The position numbers and the translations under genes are program-made. DNA of 59,277 nt from assembly GCF_025965855.1 (NCBI RefSeq), contig NZ_JAOPWB010000150.1, positions 1-59,277 on the forward strand. Reading direction: 5' to 3'. Positions 8,710-16,689 of this stretch are shown in pieces. Numbering within the stretch: the stretch's first letter is position 1; each line of letters starts with the position of its first letter. This DNA is from Mycobacterium sp. Lineage in GTDB: Bacteria > Actinomycetota > Actinomycetes > Mycobacteriales > Mycobacteriaceae. Below the pieces are notes generated by a model. It had not been told where the DNA came from. It was given only the letters and a program-made list of their open reading frames with translations, and did not search any database.

Positions 8710-9576
8710 ATGGTCGAGTGGTATCTGTTCCTGCCGCAGGTGCGGTTGTCGGCGGCCGACATCGCGGAGCGGGCCCGCCACGCCGAGGCCGGCGGTTTCG
8801 ACGGAATGGCGTTCATCGATCACCTCGAGGCGCCGGGGCTGCCCGGCGAAAACATCTGGGAGGCAATGGGCATCGCCACCTGGGTCGCGGCCAAGACCGA
8901 GCGGCTACGGATCGGTCATCTGGTGTTGTGCGACGCCTTCCGGCATCCTGCAGTGCTCGCCAAACAGGCCGTCACGCTCTCGGACGCGTCGAACGGCAGA
9001 TTCGAGCTCGGCCTCGGCACGGGCTCCTGGCCCTCGGAGTTCACCAGATTCGATGTGGGTCAGCAGGATCCGAAAGCCAGGGTCGAACAACTCGGGCGCC
9101 ACGTCGAGCTGATCAGGCAGTACTGGGGCGACGGGACAGTGGAGGCTGCGCAGGCCCCGCGCAGGTCCCATCCGATACCGCTGGTCCTGGGTGGCACCGG
9201 GCCCCGGATGATGGAACTCGTTCGTAAATACGCGGATTGGTGGAATCTGCCGGCCAACCACATCGACAGGCTGCCCAAGCTGGCCCCCGAGGCCGGGTCG
9301 GCCCGGGTGTCGATCCAGCAGATGGTGGGATTTGTCCGGGCCGGCAGCGACCCGAACAGCGTGCGCGAAGTGAGCACCCGGCGGTTCGGCAACCTGGGGT
9401 CGGGACTGGTGTGCGGGGACGCCGACGAGTTGGTCGGACACTTCACCGGCCTGGCCGACCAGGGTGTCGAGCGGTTCTACGTCTGGTTCGCCGATTTCGC
9501 CGTGCCGGACTCCCTGCACGAGTTCGGCGAAACGGTGATCAAGGCGTTCGCTCGCGGCGGCGACGGGCTTCCGTAG
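8710..9576 (+). CDS. LLM-class flavin/F420-dependent oxidoreductase
   Basis: A 288-residue TIM-barrel protein of the luciferase-like (LLM) family. It starts MVEWYLFLPQVRLSAADIAE, has the conserved HAEAGGFDGMAFIDH beta-strand/helix region, then LRIGHLVLCDAFRHPAVLAK and GRFELGLGTGSW, all typical of mycobacterial F420-dependent members. F420 use is family-based inference, since FMN enzymes share the fold. It is transcribed divergently from the dehydrogenase operon, with the 17-mer motif between them. Its 3' end overlaps the convergent SDR gene by 38 bases. Its role is probably a redox step on a pathway intermediate. Confidence 0.83.
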   Translation: MVEWYLFLPQVRLSAADIAERARHAEAGGFDGMAFIDHLEAPGLPGENIWEAMGIATWVAAKTERLRIGHLVLCDAFRHPAVLAKQAVTLSDASNGRFELGLGTGSWPSEFTRFDVGQQDPKARVEQLGRHVELIRQYWGDGTVEAAQAPRRSHPIPLVLGGTGPRMMELVRKYADWWNLPANHIDRLPKLAPEAGSARVSIQQMVGFVRAGSDPNSVREVSTRRFGNLGSGLVCGDADELVGHFTGLADQGVERFYVWFADFAVPDSLHEFGETVIKAFARGGDGLP

Positions 9577-10258
9577 GCACAACCGGCGGCCTGGCGAACG
9601 GACCGCGCTGCACGGCGCTGAGCCGGATCTCCGGCAGGTCGACCGACGGGTCGACGGTGTCCAGCCAGGCGACCGCCTCGGCGACGTCGGACACCTGAAT
9701 CGCGTACATCTCGAAGGGAACGTCCTGCAGCATCTCGGTTTCCACCGGGCCGGGTGTGACGATGTGCACGGCGATCCCGTCACGATCGACTTCGAGCGCC
9801 AGGGCGCGGGCGAATGCGTTCATGCCGGCTTTCGACGCGGAGTAGGCGGTCCGGGCCATCATCGGCTCGTGCGCCGCCGACGACGAGACGAACACGAACC
9901 GTGAGCCCGCACGCATCCGCGGCAGTGCTGCGGCCGTCACCACGAAGCACGAATCCAGGTTGGCCGACATGATGGTCCGCCACTGGTCGAATGTCTGCTT
10001 GCGCGCGTAGGTTCCCCCCAGCGTGCCGGCCGCATGAACGACGAGGTCAATCCGCTCCAAAGTGCTTATCGCAGAGGCGAACCCATCCGGATCGGACGCG
10101 TCGGCCACGAGATGGCGCGCGCCGATCTCCTGGGCGGCCGCCCGCAGCGGAGCCTCGCGACGCGCCGCGAGCACCACGTCGTAACCCAACTCGCTCAGCT
10201 TGCGGCCGCATCCCTTTCCGATCCCGCCGCTGCCGCCGGTGACCAGTGCGGTTCGCAT
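9539..10258 (-). CDS. short-chain dehydrogenase/reductase
   Basis: A 239-residue classical SDR. The Rossmann glycine motif TGGSGGIGKG lies near residue 7, HAAGTLGG follows beta-4, the catalytic Ser lies in FVSSSAA and the catalytic Tyr/Lys pair in YSASKAG; PGPVETEM follows. It would oxidise or reduce a hydroxyl or keto group using NAD(P)H. ATG at 10258 gives a natural start (MRTALVTGG). A TTG at 10276 would overlap the stop of the GntR gene (TTGA), so translational coupling with an 18-base-longer start is possible. The regulator gene immediately upstream suggests the two share a transcript. The C-terminal tail overlaps the convergent LLM gene. Confidence 0.83.
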   Translation of the reverse strand: MRTALVTGGSGGIGKGCGRKLSELGYDVVLAARREAPLRAAAQEIGARHLVADASDPDGFASAISTLERIDLVVHAAGTLGGTYARKQTFDQWRTIMSANLDSCFVVTAAALPRMRAGSRFVFVSSSAAHEPMMARTAYSASKAGMNAFARALALEVDRDGIAVHIVTPGPVETEMLQDVPFEMYAIQVSDVAEAVAWLDTVDPSVDLPEIRLSAVQRGPFARPPVVPTEARRRRERTP

Positions 10259-10272
10259 CGACGTCAAGCGCG

Positions 10273-11094
10273 TCAAGGGCGCCGGACGTCCCGCGGGCGA
10301 GACAATGCCTGCGGCGACAGCGCATAGATGCGTTGATCGGGCCGACCCGACAGCACATAGGTCTGCGTGTCGGCGAGGTGGCGACCCGCGATGCGGCGGG
10401 CCCGGTCGACGTCACCCTCGGCGATGGTCTCGGCGAGCTTGACGTGGGTGCCGAGCACCGCGCGGCGCTGAGCCAACGACGGGTAGGTCCCGCGCGCCGC
10501 GCTCTCGTCCGCCCACTGCTGTTCGTGGCTGGTCCACAGCGTCTCCAGGCTGCCGACGACCGCGATGATGGTGTGGTTTCCGCAGCCGCGGACCACGAGA
10601 TCGTGGAATTGGCGGCCGATTTCGGTGAAGAGCCGACCGTCGTCGAGATGCTCGGCCATCGAGTCGTTGACCAGCTTGAGTTCCGGCACCAGGGTGTCCG
10701 CCCGGTCGGGCCGCTGGGCCGCCAGCGCGGCGCACGCGGGCTCGAGTTCCCGCAACGCCGTGCCCAGGTCGGCGACTTCGACGGACTCGCTCTGCAACAG
10801 CAGGCCGAGCATGTAGGCCGCGCTGGTCTTCGCGGGCGCGTGCACCACGGCGCCGCCGCGGTTGCCCCGCCGGACCGAGACCAGCCCCTCGGTTTCCAGG
10901 ATGCGCAGCGCCTCGCGCAGGGAGACCAGACTGACGTTGAACTGTTCGACGAGCACCTCCTGGCGGGGCAGGAGGTCGCCGTCGGCGAGTTCGCCGTCGA
11001 TGATCTGGCGGCGCAACTCGTCGGCTACGATTTCGGCGATCCTCGGCGCCGACAATCGGCGACGGGCGTCTTGGCCAATTCCCAGGGCAGTCAT
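10273..11094 (-). CDS. GntR-family regulator, FCD (FadR) type
   Basis: A 273-residue regulator with an N-terminal winged helix (RIAEIVADELRRQIIDGEL, then LPRQEVLVEQFNVSLVSLRE and ALRILETEGLVSVRRG) and a C-terminal all-helical FCD ligand domain with metal-type histidines (FHDLVV, THVKLAETIAEGD, GRHLADT). FCD regulators usually sense acyl or carboxylate metabolites and repress neighbouring catabolic genes. It is divergent from the CoA-transferase gene across 58 bases that include an AT-rich inverted repeat. It is the best candidate for controlling the cluster and its shared promoter motif, though that link is inferred. The start is ATG at 11094. Confidence 0.85.
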   Translation of the reverse strand: MTALGIGQDARRRLSAPRIAEIVADELRRQIIDGELADGDLLPRQEVLVEQFNVSLVSLREALRILETEGLVSVRRGNRGGAVVHAPAKTSAAYMLGLLLQSESVEVADLGTALRELEPACAALAAQRPDRADTLVPELKLVNDSMAEHLDDGRLFTEIGRQFHDLVVRGCGNHTIIAVVGSLETLWTSHEQQWADESAARGTYPSLAQRRAVLGTHVKLAETIAEGDVDRARRIAGRHLADTQTYVLSGRPDQRIYALSPQALSRPRDVRRP

Positions 11095-11121
11095 CCATCC
11101 TCGCGTGCTCGACTGGCTTAG

Positions 11122-11148
11122 CTATTTTAGCAGTAATGGTATAAATAG
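11122..11148. promoter_or_regulatory. imperfect inverted repeat between gntR and CoA-transferase (copy C)
   Basis: CTATTTTAG at the left and TATAAATAG at the right form an imperfect 27-bp inverted repeat centred in the short divergent promoter. Its right half (ATGGTATAAATAG, 11136-11148) matches 11 of 13 bases of the 15530-15542 element; the full 17-mer match is weak. It is a candidate autoregulatory operator of the adjacent GntR protein. Confidence 0.4.
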
Positions 11149-11152
11149 CCGC

Positions 11153-13552
11153 GTGAGGCGCGCGCCCGACAGCCGGCCGACCCCGCTCGACGAATTGCGT
11201 GTCGTCGAGATCAGCGACCGGATAGCCGGCAGCTACTGCGGCAAGCTGCTGGTCGATGTCGGCGCCCAGGTGCGCAAAATCGAACCGCCACAAGGGGATT
11301 GGCTGCGGCGGTACTCCGCCAGCTGTTCGCCGGTTCCGGAGGGCGAGAACTCACCCTTCTTCAGCTACCTCAATGCCGGCAAGCGCAGCCTGACCGTCGC
11401 CGAAGGCGCTGACGATTTGGCGCGATATCGCGCCGAACTGGCGGCCGCCGACGTCATGGTCGTCACCGCCGGCCGGTCGCGGGCCGCGGCGCTGGGCATC
11501 GATCCGCAGCGCCTGCTGGCCGACTCCCCACGCGCGATCATCGTCACGATCTCCGACTTCGGTTGGAGCGGACCGTACGCCGACCGCGCCGCGAGCGAGT
11601 TCACCTTGCAAGCGTGGGCCGGCTCGCCCGGCTTTCGAGGCGATCCCGCCGGGCCTCCCATCGCGATCGGCGGCGACCTGGGGGAGTACATGGGCGGCGT
11701 CTACGCCGCGTTCGGCGCGCTGGCCGTGCGCCGTCGCGTCGAGCGCGGCGGCCCCGGCGAGCACCTCGACCTGTCGATGCTCGAGGCGATGACCGCGATG
11801 CAGAGCAGCGAATGGCTGCATTCGCAGCTGCTGCGCGTTCCGCCGGTCCGCCGGACCCTGGAGGTGCCCTCCATCGAACCGGCCAAGGACGGCTACGTCG
11901 GCATCACCATGGTCACCGGACAGCAATGGCTCGACTTCGTCGCGATGGTCGAGTGCCCGCAGCTGGAGGAGATCGAACAGCTGCGTTTCCAGATCGGCCG
12001 ATGGGCATACCGCGACCTGATCCGCGAACAGATCGGCCCATGGCTGGCCGAACGGACCGTGGCGGAGATCGTCGAACTCGGGCAGCTGTTCCGGCTGCCG
12101 ATCGCGGCGCTGGGCAATGGCTCCACGATCCGCGATATGGAGTACGCGCGGCAGCGCAAGGTGTTCACCCGCAACCCCGCCGGCTTTCACCAGCCTCGCC
12201 CGCCGTGGCTGATGTCGGCGTGCGCGCCCGCGCCGCTGCGCGCCACCCCCGCGCCCGGTGAGGCCAACGACGAACCAGCCTGGGAGAGACTCGAATCCGA
12301 GTCGGTCCCGGCGCCGCGGGGGCTTCCTCTCGAGGGCGTGCGCATCGTCGACCTGACCGCATTCTGGGCCGGTCCGGCGGCGACTCACCTGCTGGCCGCG
12401 TTCGGCGCCGACGTCATCAAGGTGGAGTCGATACAGCGACCCGACGGCATTCGATACTCGGGCGGGATGCGCACCGACGTGGACGACTGGTGGGAGTACG
12501 GCTGGGTATTCCACGCGATGAACACCAATAAGCGTTCGGTCACACTGGATTTGGGCTCGAGTGAAGGACGCGGGGCGTTGCTTACGTTGGCGGCCGGCGC
12601 CGACATCGTGATCGAGAACTTCTCACCGCGGGTGATGGAACAGTTCGGCCTCACCGCCGACGTGCTGCTCGAGGTCAACCCGAAACTGGTGGTCACCCGG
12701 ATGCCGGCGTTCGGGCTGGACGGCCCGTGGCGCGAACGGGTCGGATTCGCCCCGACCATGGAGCAGATCGCCGGCCTGGCCTGGGTGACCGGGCTGCCGG
12801 AGGCTCCGCCGGTGACGCCGCGCGGAGCCTGCGATCCGCTGGCCGGCGTGCACGCCGCATTCGTCGTGCTGGCCGCGCTGGACTTCGCCGAACGCACCGG
12901 GTCGGGCCAGCTGCTCGAGCTGCCGATGCTGGAAACGGTGCTCAACGCCACCGCGATCCAGGCGATCGAAGCCGAGGTCTTCGGGGTGACGCTGGGCCGG
13001 CGCGGCAACCGCGGTCACGGCGAGTCGATCCAGAATCTCTACCGGTGCGCCGGTGACGACGACTGGATCGCGGTCACCGTGCGCGACGACCGGCAGTGGC
13101 GGGCCCTGGTCGACGTGATGGATCGGCCGGCCTGGTGCGACGGGGGCCTGGCGACCGCCGCCGCGCGGCGGCAGCGGGCCGACGACATCGATCGCCGGCT
13201 GCGGGATTGGTTCGCCGCGCAGCCACTGGAATCGGCGGTGGAGCGCCTGGCCGGCGCGGGGATTCCCGCCGCGCCCGTGGTGTCACCGTCATTGGTGACC
13301 GAGAACCCGCAACTGCGCGCCCGGGGTTTCTTCGAGGCCCTGCAGCACCCCAGCACCGGCACGGGCCTGTATCCCTGCCCGCCGTTCGCGAAGCTGGCCG
13401 GACAGGATAAGTGGCTGCTTCACCCGCCGCCCAGGCTGGGCGAGCACAATGGAGAGGTATTGCGCGATCGGTGCGGACTGACCGAAGAAGAGCTGGCCGA
13501 CCTGGCAAGCAACGGAGTGATCGGGACCCGTCCGGCGGGCCTCAAAAAATGA
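11153..13552 (+). CDS. two-domain class III CoA-transferase (CaiB/BaiF)
   Basis: A 799-residue protein made of two complete CaiB/BaiF-type domains in tandem. Domain 1 begins LDELRVVEISDRIAGSYCGK and has GGDLGEYMGGVYAAFGAL with a candidate catalytic Asp, then GPGEHLDLSMLEAM. Domain 2 begins LEGVRIVDLTAFWAGPAATH and has ACDPLAGVHAAFVVLAAL, then GSGQLLELPMLETV. Family III enzymes move CoA between carboxylates through an aspartyl-CoA intermediate. Single-domain members are about 400 residues and dimerise, so this is a covalently linked pair. GTG at 11153 is chosen; upstream codons are antisense to gntR. A ferredoxin gene follows after 19 bases. It may activate the substrate without spending ATP. 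Confidence 0.85.
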   Translation: MRRAPDSRPTPLDELRVVEISDRIAGSYCGKLLVDVGAQVRKIEPPQGDWLRRYSASCSPVPEGENSPFFSYLNAGKRSLTVAEGADDLARYRAELAAADVMVVTAGRSRAAALGIDPQRLLADSPRAIIVTISDFGWSGPYADRAASEFTLQAWAGSPGFRGDPAGPPIAIGGDLGEYMGGVYAAFGALAVRRRVERGGPGEHLDLSMLEAMTAMQSSEWLHSQLLRVPPVRRTLEVPSIEPAKDGYVGITMVTGQQWLDFVAMVECPQLEEIEQLRFQIGRWAYRDLIREQIGPWLAERTVAEIVELGQLFRLPIAALGNGSTIRDMEYARQRKVFTRNPAGFHQPRPPWLMSACAPAPLRATPAPGEANDEPAWERLESESVPAPRGLPLEGVRIVDLTAFWAGPAATHLLAAFGADVIKVESIQRPDGIRYSGGMRTDVDDWWEYGWVFHAMNTNKRSVTLDLGSSEGRGALLTLAAGADIVIENFSPRVMEQFGLTADVLLEVNPKLVVTRMPAFGLDGPWRERVGFAPTMEQIAGLAWVTGLPEAPPVTPRGACDPLAGVHAAFVVLAALDFAERTGSGQLLELPMLETVLNATAIQAIEAEVFGVTLGRRGNRGHGESIQNLYRCAGDDDWIAVTVRDDRQWRALVDVMDRPAWCDGGLATAAARRQRADDIDRRLRDWFAAQPLESAVERLAGAGIPAAPVVSPSLVTENPQLRARGFFEALQHPSTGTGLYPCPPFAKLAGQDKWLLHPPPRLGEHNGEVLRDRCGLTEEELADLASNGVIGTRPAGLKK

Positions 13553-13571
13553 GGATCGAGGAGGACGCCTG

Positions 13572-13763
13572 ATGCGTGTGACGGTCGACGAGAACCTGTG
13601 TGAGGCCAACGGCTTCTGCGAATCGCTCGCCCCGGAGGTGTTCGAACTGGGCGACGCCGACGTGGTGCAGATCGCGGACGGCCCCGTGCCGCCGCGGCTG
13701 GAGATCGACGTACGCGCTGCGGTGGACCAGTGTCCCAAGGCCGCGTTGCGGCTGATCGACTGA
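13572..13763 (+). CDS. ferredoxin (atypical [3Fe-4S]/[4Fe-4S] type)
   Basis: A 63-residue ferredoxin with cysteines C10, C16 and C54 in the pattern C-x2-N-x2-C...CP. The position that is Cys in ordinary 4Fe-4S ferredoxins is Asn13. Mycobacterial P450 redox partners are known for a variable residue at exactly this place, usually His. It has the PEVFEL and DQCPKAALRL context of that family and would pass electrons to a P450. The only P450 nearby is at 14225-15463 on the opposite strand. It lies 19 bases after the CoA-transferase and 19 bases before an NTF2-like gene, so the three are probably one transcript. No ferredoxin reductase is in the window. Confidence 0.88.
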   Translation: MRVTVDENLCEANGFCESLAPEVFELGDADVVQIADGPVPPRLEIDVRAAVDQCPKAALRLID

Positions 13764-13782
13764 CCGGTTCTAGAGTGCGTGC

Positions 13783-14223
13783 ATGCCGTCTCGAGACATG
13801 GCGAGGTATGCCGCGATGCGGCCCTACTTCGAGGTCGTCGCCGAGGCCCTGACGGGGTTGGTCGACGGGACCGATTTTTTCGACATGCACGCCGAGGATG
13901 CGGTGGTCGAGTTCGTCATCACCGTCCCGGATTACCCGCGCCGGATCGTCGGGCGCGAGGCGCTGGCCGAGCTGTACTCCGACTACGGGGAGTCGATCGT
14001 CCAGAGCGGCAGCAGCGAGGTGTACCGCTATTACGATCCCGAGAAGTCGGTGGTGATTCTCGAGTACACGATGCACGGCACGGTGGTGCGCACGGGAGCG
14101 CCGTACGTCAACCGATTCGTCTCGGTGATCACGGTCAGGGACCGCAAGATCGTGCACTGGCGCGACTACCTGGACCCGCTGGCGGTGTTCGCCGCATTGG
14201 GCGACGGGCCGGTGCCCGACTGA
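13783..14223 (+). CDS. NTF2/SnoaL-like protein
   Basis: A 146-residue alpha+beta-barrel protein of the NTF2/SnoaL superfamily. It is recognised from the N-terminal helix followed by DGTDFFDMHAEDAVVEF and the C-terminal VSVITVRDRKIVHWRDYLDP signature. Members include isomerases, cyclases, dehydratases and non-catalytic binders, so no reaction is assigned. ATG at 13783 starts MPSRDMARYAAMRPYF. It is the last gene of the transferase-ferredoxin operon and its stop is one base from the stop of the convergent P450 gene. Confidence 0.75.
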   Translation: MPSRDMARYAAMRPYFEVVAEALTGLVDGTDFFDMHAEDAVVEFVITVPDYPRRIVGREALAELYSDYGESIVQSGSSEVYRYYDPEKSVVILEYTMHGTVVRTGAPYVNRFVSVITVRDRKIVHWRDYLDPLAVFAALGDGPVPD

Positions 14224-14224
14224 C

Positions 14225-15463
14225 TTATCGCCGCTCGGTCAGCGAAATCGTCATCTCGTCATAGATCGACATGTTCGTGAGCAGATTCGGATAAGCCACC
14301 TTGGCCGGACCGAGGGCGATGTCGTCGCACCGCAGCAGCAGTTCGTCGAAGACCGCGCGCAGTTCCGCGCGCGCCAGCATGGCGCCCAGGCAGTGATGCG
14401 GTCCGCCCCCTCCGAAAGCCACCTGCGGGTTGGGCTGACGCCCGATGTCGAAGGTGAACGGCGAGGAGAACACCTCCTCGTCGCGGTTGGCCGAGCGCAG
14501 CATGGACACCACCCGCTCGCCCTTCGCGATGTGCTGGCCGTCCATCTCGACGTCGACCTTCGCGGTGCGCGTCCAGTACGCGACCGGTGATGCCCAACGC
14601 AATACCTCCTCGACGGCGCTCGGCCGCACATCCTCCTGCGCGCGGTACCGCTGGATCTGCTCCGGGTTCTCGACGAACGCCTGCAGCCCGATGGCCAACG
14701 CGTTCTTGGTCGTGTCGCTGCCGGCAAACGCCAGCACGAAGAAAAAGAACTCGAGTTCGTTGGCGGGCAGGCTGAATTGCTCACCGTCTTCGCCGGTGAT
14801 CACCGCGGTCGCCAGCGTGCTCCAGATGTCATCGGCGGGGTTGCGCCGCTTGTCCGCGGTGAGCTCCATCGCGTACCCGAAGATGGTGGCGTAGAGATGG
14901 GTATAGTCCTGCCACCTCGGCCGCGCCTGCGGCGAGTTGGCCTTCAGGATGCGGTCCAGGCAATCGAAGATTCGGGGCCGGTCGGATTCCGGTATGCCGA
15001 TGATGTCGCCGATGACCGTCATCGGCAGCGCGTCGGCGACGTCCTCGATCCAGTCGCCGCCTCCCTCGGCGAGCAGGTGGTCGATCAACCGCCCGGCGCG
15101 CGCCCGGATGCCGTCCTCGAGTGTGGCGACCGCGCGCGGGTTGAACGCGCTGGAGATCAGCTTGCGGCGCTTGTTCAGTCCCGGTGGGTCCATGTTGATG
15201 ATCGTCGGGTACGACGAGAACATCCCGACCGGCTGGATGAGCGGGCCGTCCACCGCGGTGAAGGAGTCGGCGTCACGATGCAGCCGGACCGCGTGCCGGT
15301 GCTTGGTGGCCACCCAGAATTCGCGCCGCACGGTATCGGCAACGCCGGGCGTCAGCTCGTGGCGGAACAGCGGCCTGCTGCGTCGCAACTCGGCGAACAA
15401 CTCGTCGGGAAAGCCATTGCGCCACAAGGCGAAATCGGATAGATCCACTGCCGCAGCCGTCAT
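14225..15463 (-). CDS. cytochrome P450
   Basis: A 412-residue soluble bacterial P450 (class I). The I-helix oxygen-activation motif is FAGSDTTKNA, the K-helix EEVLRWASPV carries ExxR, and the heme loop FGGGGPHHCLGAMLARAEL carries the cysteine ligand. It resembles the CYP125/CYP142/CYP124 broad group in having the ASPV/YWTRTA segment, but I do not assign a subfamily. It would hydroxylate a hydrophobic substrate with electrons from the ferredoxin encoded next door (13572-13763). ATG at 15463 is preferred. It diverges from the Rieske oxygenase gene across the motif at 15526-15542, so the two oxygenases are probably co-regulated. Confidence 0.9.
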   Translation of the reverse strand: MTAAAVDLSDFALWRNGFPDELFAELRRSRPLFRHELTPGVADTVRREFWVATKHRHAVRLHRDADSFTAVDGPLIQPVGMFSSYPTIINMDPPGLNKRRKLISSAFNPRAVATLEDGIRARAGRLIDHLLAEGGGDWIEDVADALPMTVIGDIIGIPESDRPRIFDCLDRILKANSPQARPRWQDYTHLYATIFGYAMELTADKRRNPADDIWSTLATAVITGEDGEQFSLPANELEFFFFVLAFAGSDTTKNALAIGLQAFVENPEQIQRYRAQEDVRPSAVEEVLRWASPVAYWTRTAKVDVEMDGQHIAKGERVVSMLRSANRDEEVFSSPFTFDIGRQPNPQVAFGGGGPHHCLGAMLARAELRAVFDELLLRCDDIALGPAKVAYPNLLTNMSIYDEMTISLTERR

Positions 15464-15525
15464 CTGAAACCCCGCTTCATGGCGACACACAGCACCTCCG
15501 GGGCGCCGCGTTGACGTTCAATGCT

Positions 15526-15542
15526 TAAGATAGTAAAAATAG
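15526..15542. promoter_or_regulatory. AT-rich 17-bp motif in divergent promoter (copy B)
   Basis: TAAGATAGTAAAAATAG lies between the P450 start (15463, minus) and the Rieske oxygenase start (15574, plus). It matches the element at 8648-8664 in 15 of 17 positions and sits in the same kind of divergent promoter. TTGACG at 15511-15516, ten bases before it, could be a -35 for the plus-strand gene. Confidence 0.5.
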
Positions 15543-15573
15543 ACCTAGTCGTCGAACCCCGCTGGGAGTGCTC

Positions 15574-16689
15574 GTGACGGATACAATCTCGGATTCGGCC
15601 ACCGATCCATCAGAACGTGAGTTCGGACAGGCCGGCATCGCACTGTCGACCTACCGGTTCCCGACGGGCTGGTTCATCGTGGCCTTCGCGTCCGACCTCG
15701 CCGCCGGTCAGGTCAAGCGCGCGCACTACTTCGGCGAGGAGCTGGTGCTGTTCCGCACCGAGTCCGGCCAGGTGCACGTGATGGACGCCTACTGTCAGCA
15801 CCTCGGCGCCAACCTGGGCGTCGGCGGCACCGTCGAGGGCGACAACATCGTCTGCCCCTGGCACGGCTGGCGCTGGCGCGGTGACGGCACCAACGCCCTG
15901 ATCCCCTACAGCAAGATCGGCTGCAAGAACAACGTTCGGATCCGCACCTATCCGAGCATCCAGTGGTACGGGTTCATCCTCGCCTGGCACGAGCGGCACG
16001 GCCGCGCACCGTACTGGCAGCCGCCGGTGCTGCCCGAGCTGGAAACCAACGAGTACTACCCGCTGCACCCGCACACCCAAATGCTCAACCGGGTCAAGGT
16101 GCACCCGCAGATGATCATCGAGAACGCCGCCGATCCCTACCACGTCCAATACGTGCACAAGGCCGCCAATCCCGCCACCACCTCGTCGTTCGAGCTCGCC
16201 GGCTACCACCTGCACGCCACCGTCAACGCCCATTTCGGCGGCGGCCGCGCGTCGACCTGGTTGACCCCGAACGGGCCGGTCGACGCCAAGATCATTTACG
16301 ACAATTACTCGTTGGGCCTGGGGCTGGTTCGCTTCCCCAGCGAGCTGGTGGCCACCGTCCAGGTGACCGGGCAGACGCCGGTCGACGAGGACTACACCGA
16401 CTACTTCTACACCCAGGCGTCGATCCGTGAGCCCGGCGATACCGGCGACGTGCCCACCGGCCGCGCCGCGAAGTTCCTTTCGCTGCAGCAAGAGGTCATC
16501 AAACAGGACTTCTTCACTTGGGAGAACATGAAATACCTCGAGAAGCCGAACCTGGCTCCCGAAGAGGCGCACGACTATGCCGCCCTTCGCCGCTGGGCGC
16601 ACCGCTTCTACCCGGGGCCGCGGCCCTCGCCCTCCGACTTCGGCTACACCGCGGATGGTGAGCCCGACCCGGCGGCCGCGAAAGCCTGA
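15574..16689 (+). CDS. Rieske non-heme iron oxygenase (KshA-like)
   Basis: A 371-residue oxygenase component. The Rieske [2Fe-2S] ligands are in CQHLGANLG and CPWHGWRW, in the spacing C-x-H...C-x2-H. The mononuclear iron site is ENAADPYHVQYVH, supplying two His and, further on, an acidic ligand. The layout resembles KshA, the 3-ketosteroid 9-alpha-hydroxylase oxygenase, so an alicyclic substrate is plausible but unproven. GTG at 15574 is chosen over GTG at 15568 because GGGAG lies five bases upstream of it. The stop overlaps the ATG of the next ligase gene by one base, so the two are coupled. A reductase partner is not encoded in the window. Confidence 0.87.
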   Translation: MTDTISDSATDPSEREFGQAGIALSTYRFPTGWFIVAFASDLAAGQVKRAHYFGEELVLFRTESGQVHVMDAYCQHLGANLGVGGTVEGDNIVCPWHGWRWRGDGTNALIPYSKIGCKNNVRIRTYPSIQWYGFILAWHERHGRAPYWQPPVLPELETNEYYPLHPHTQMLNRVKVHPQMIIENAADPYHVQYVHKAANPATTSSFELAGYHLHATVNAHFGGGRASTWLTPNGPVDAKIIYDNYSLGLGLVRFPSELVATVQVTGQTPVDEDYTDYFYTQASIREPGDTGDVPTGRAAKFLSLQQEVIKQDFFTWENMKYLEKPNLAPEEAHDYAALRRWAHRFYPGPRPSPSDFGYTADGEPDPAAAKA

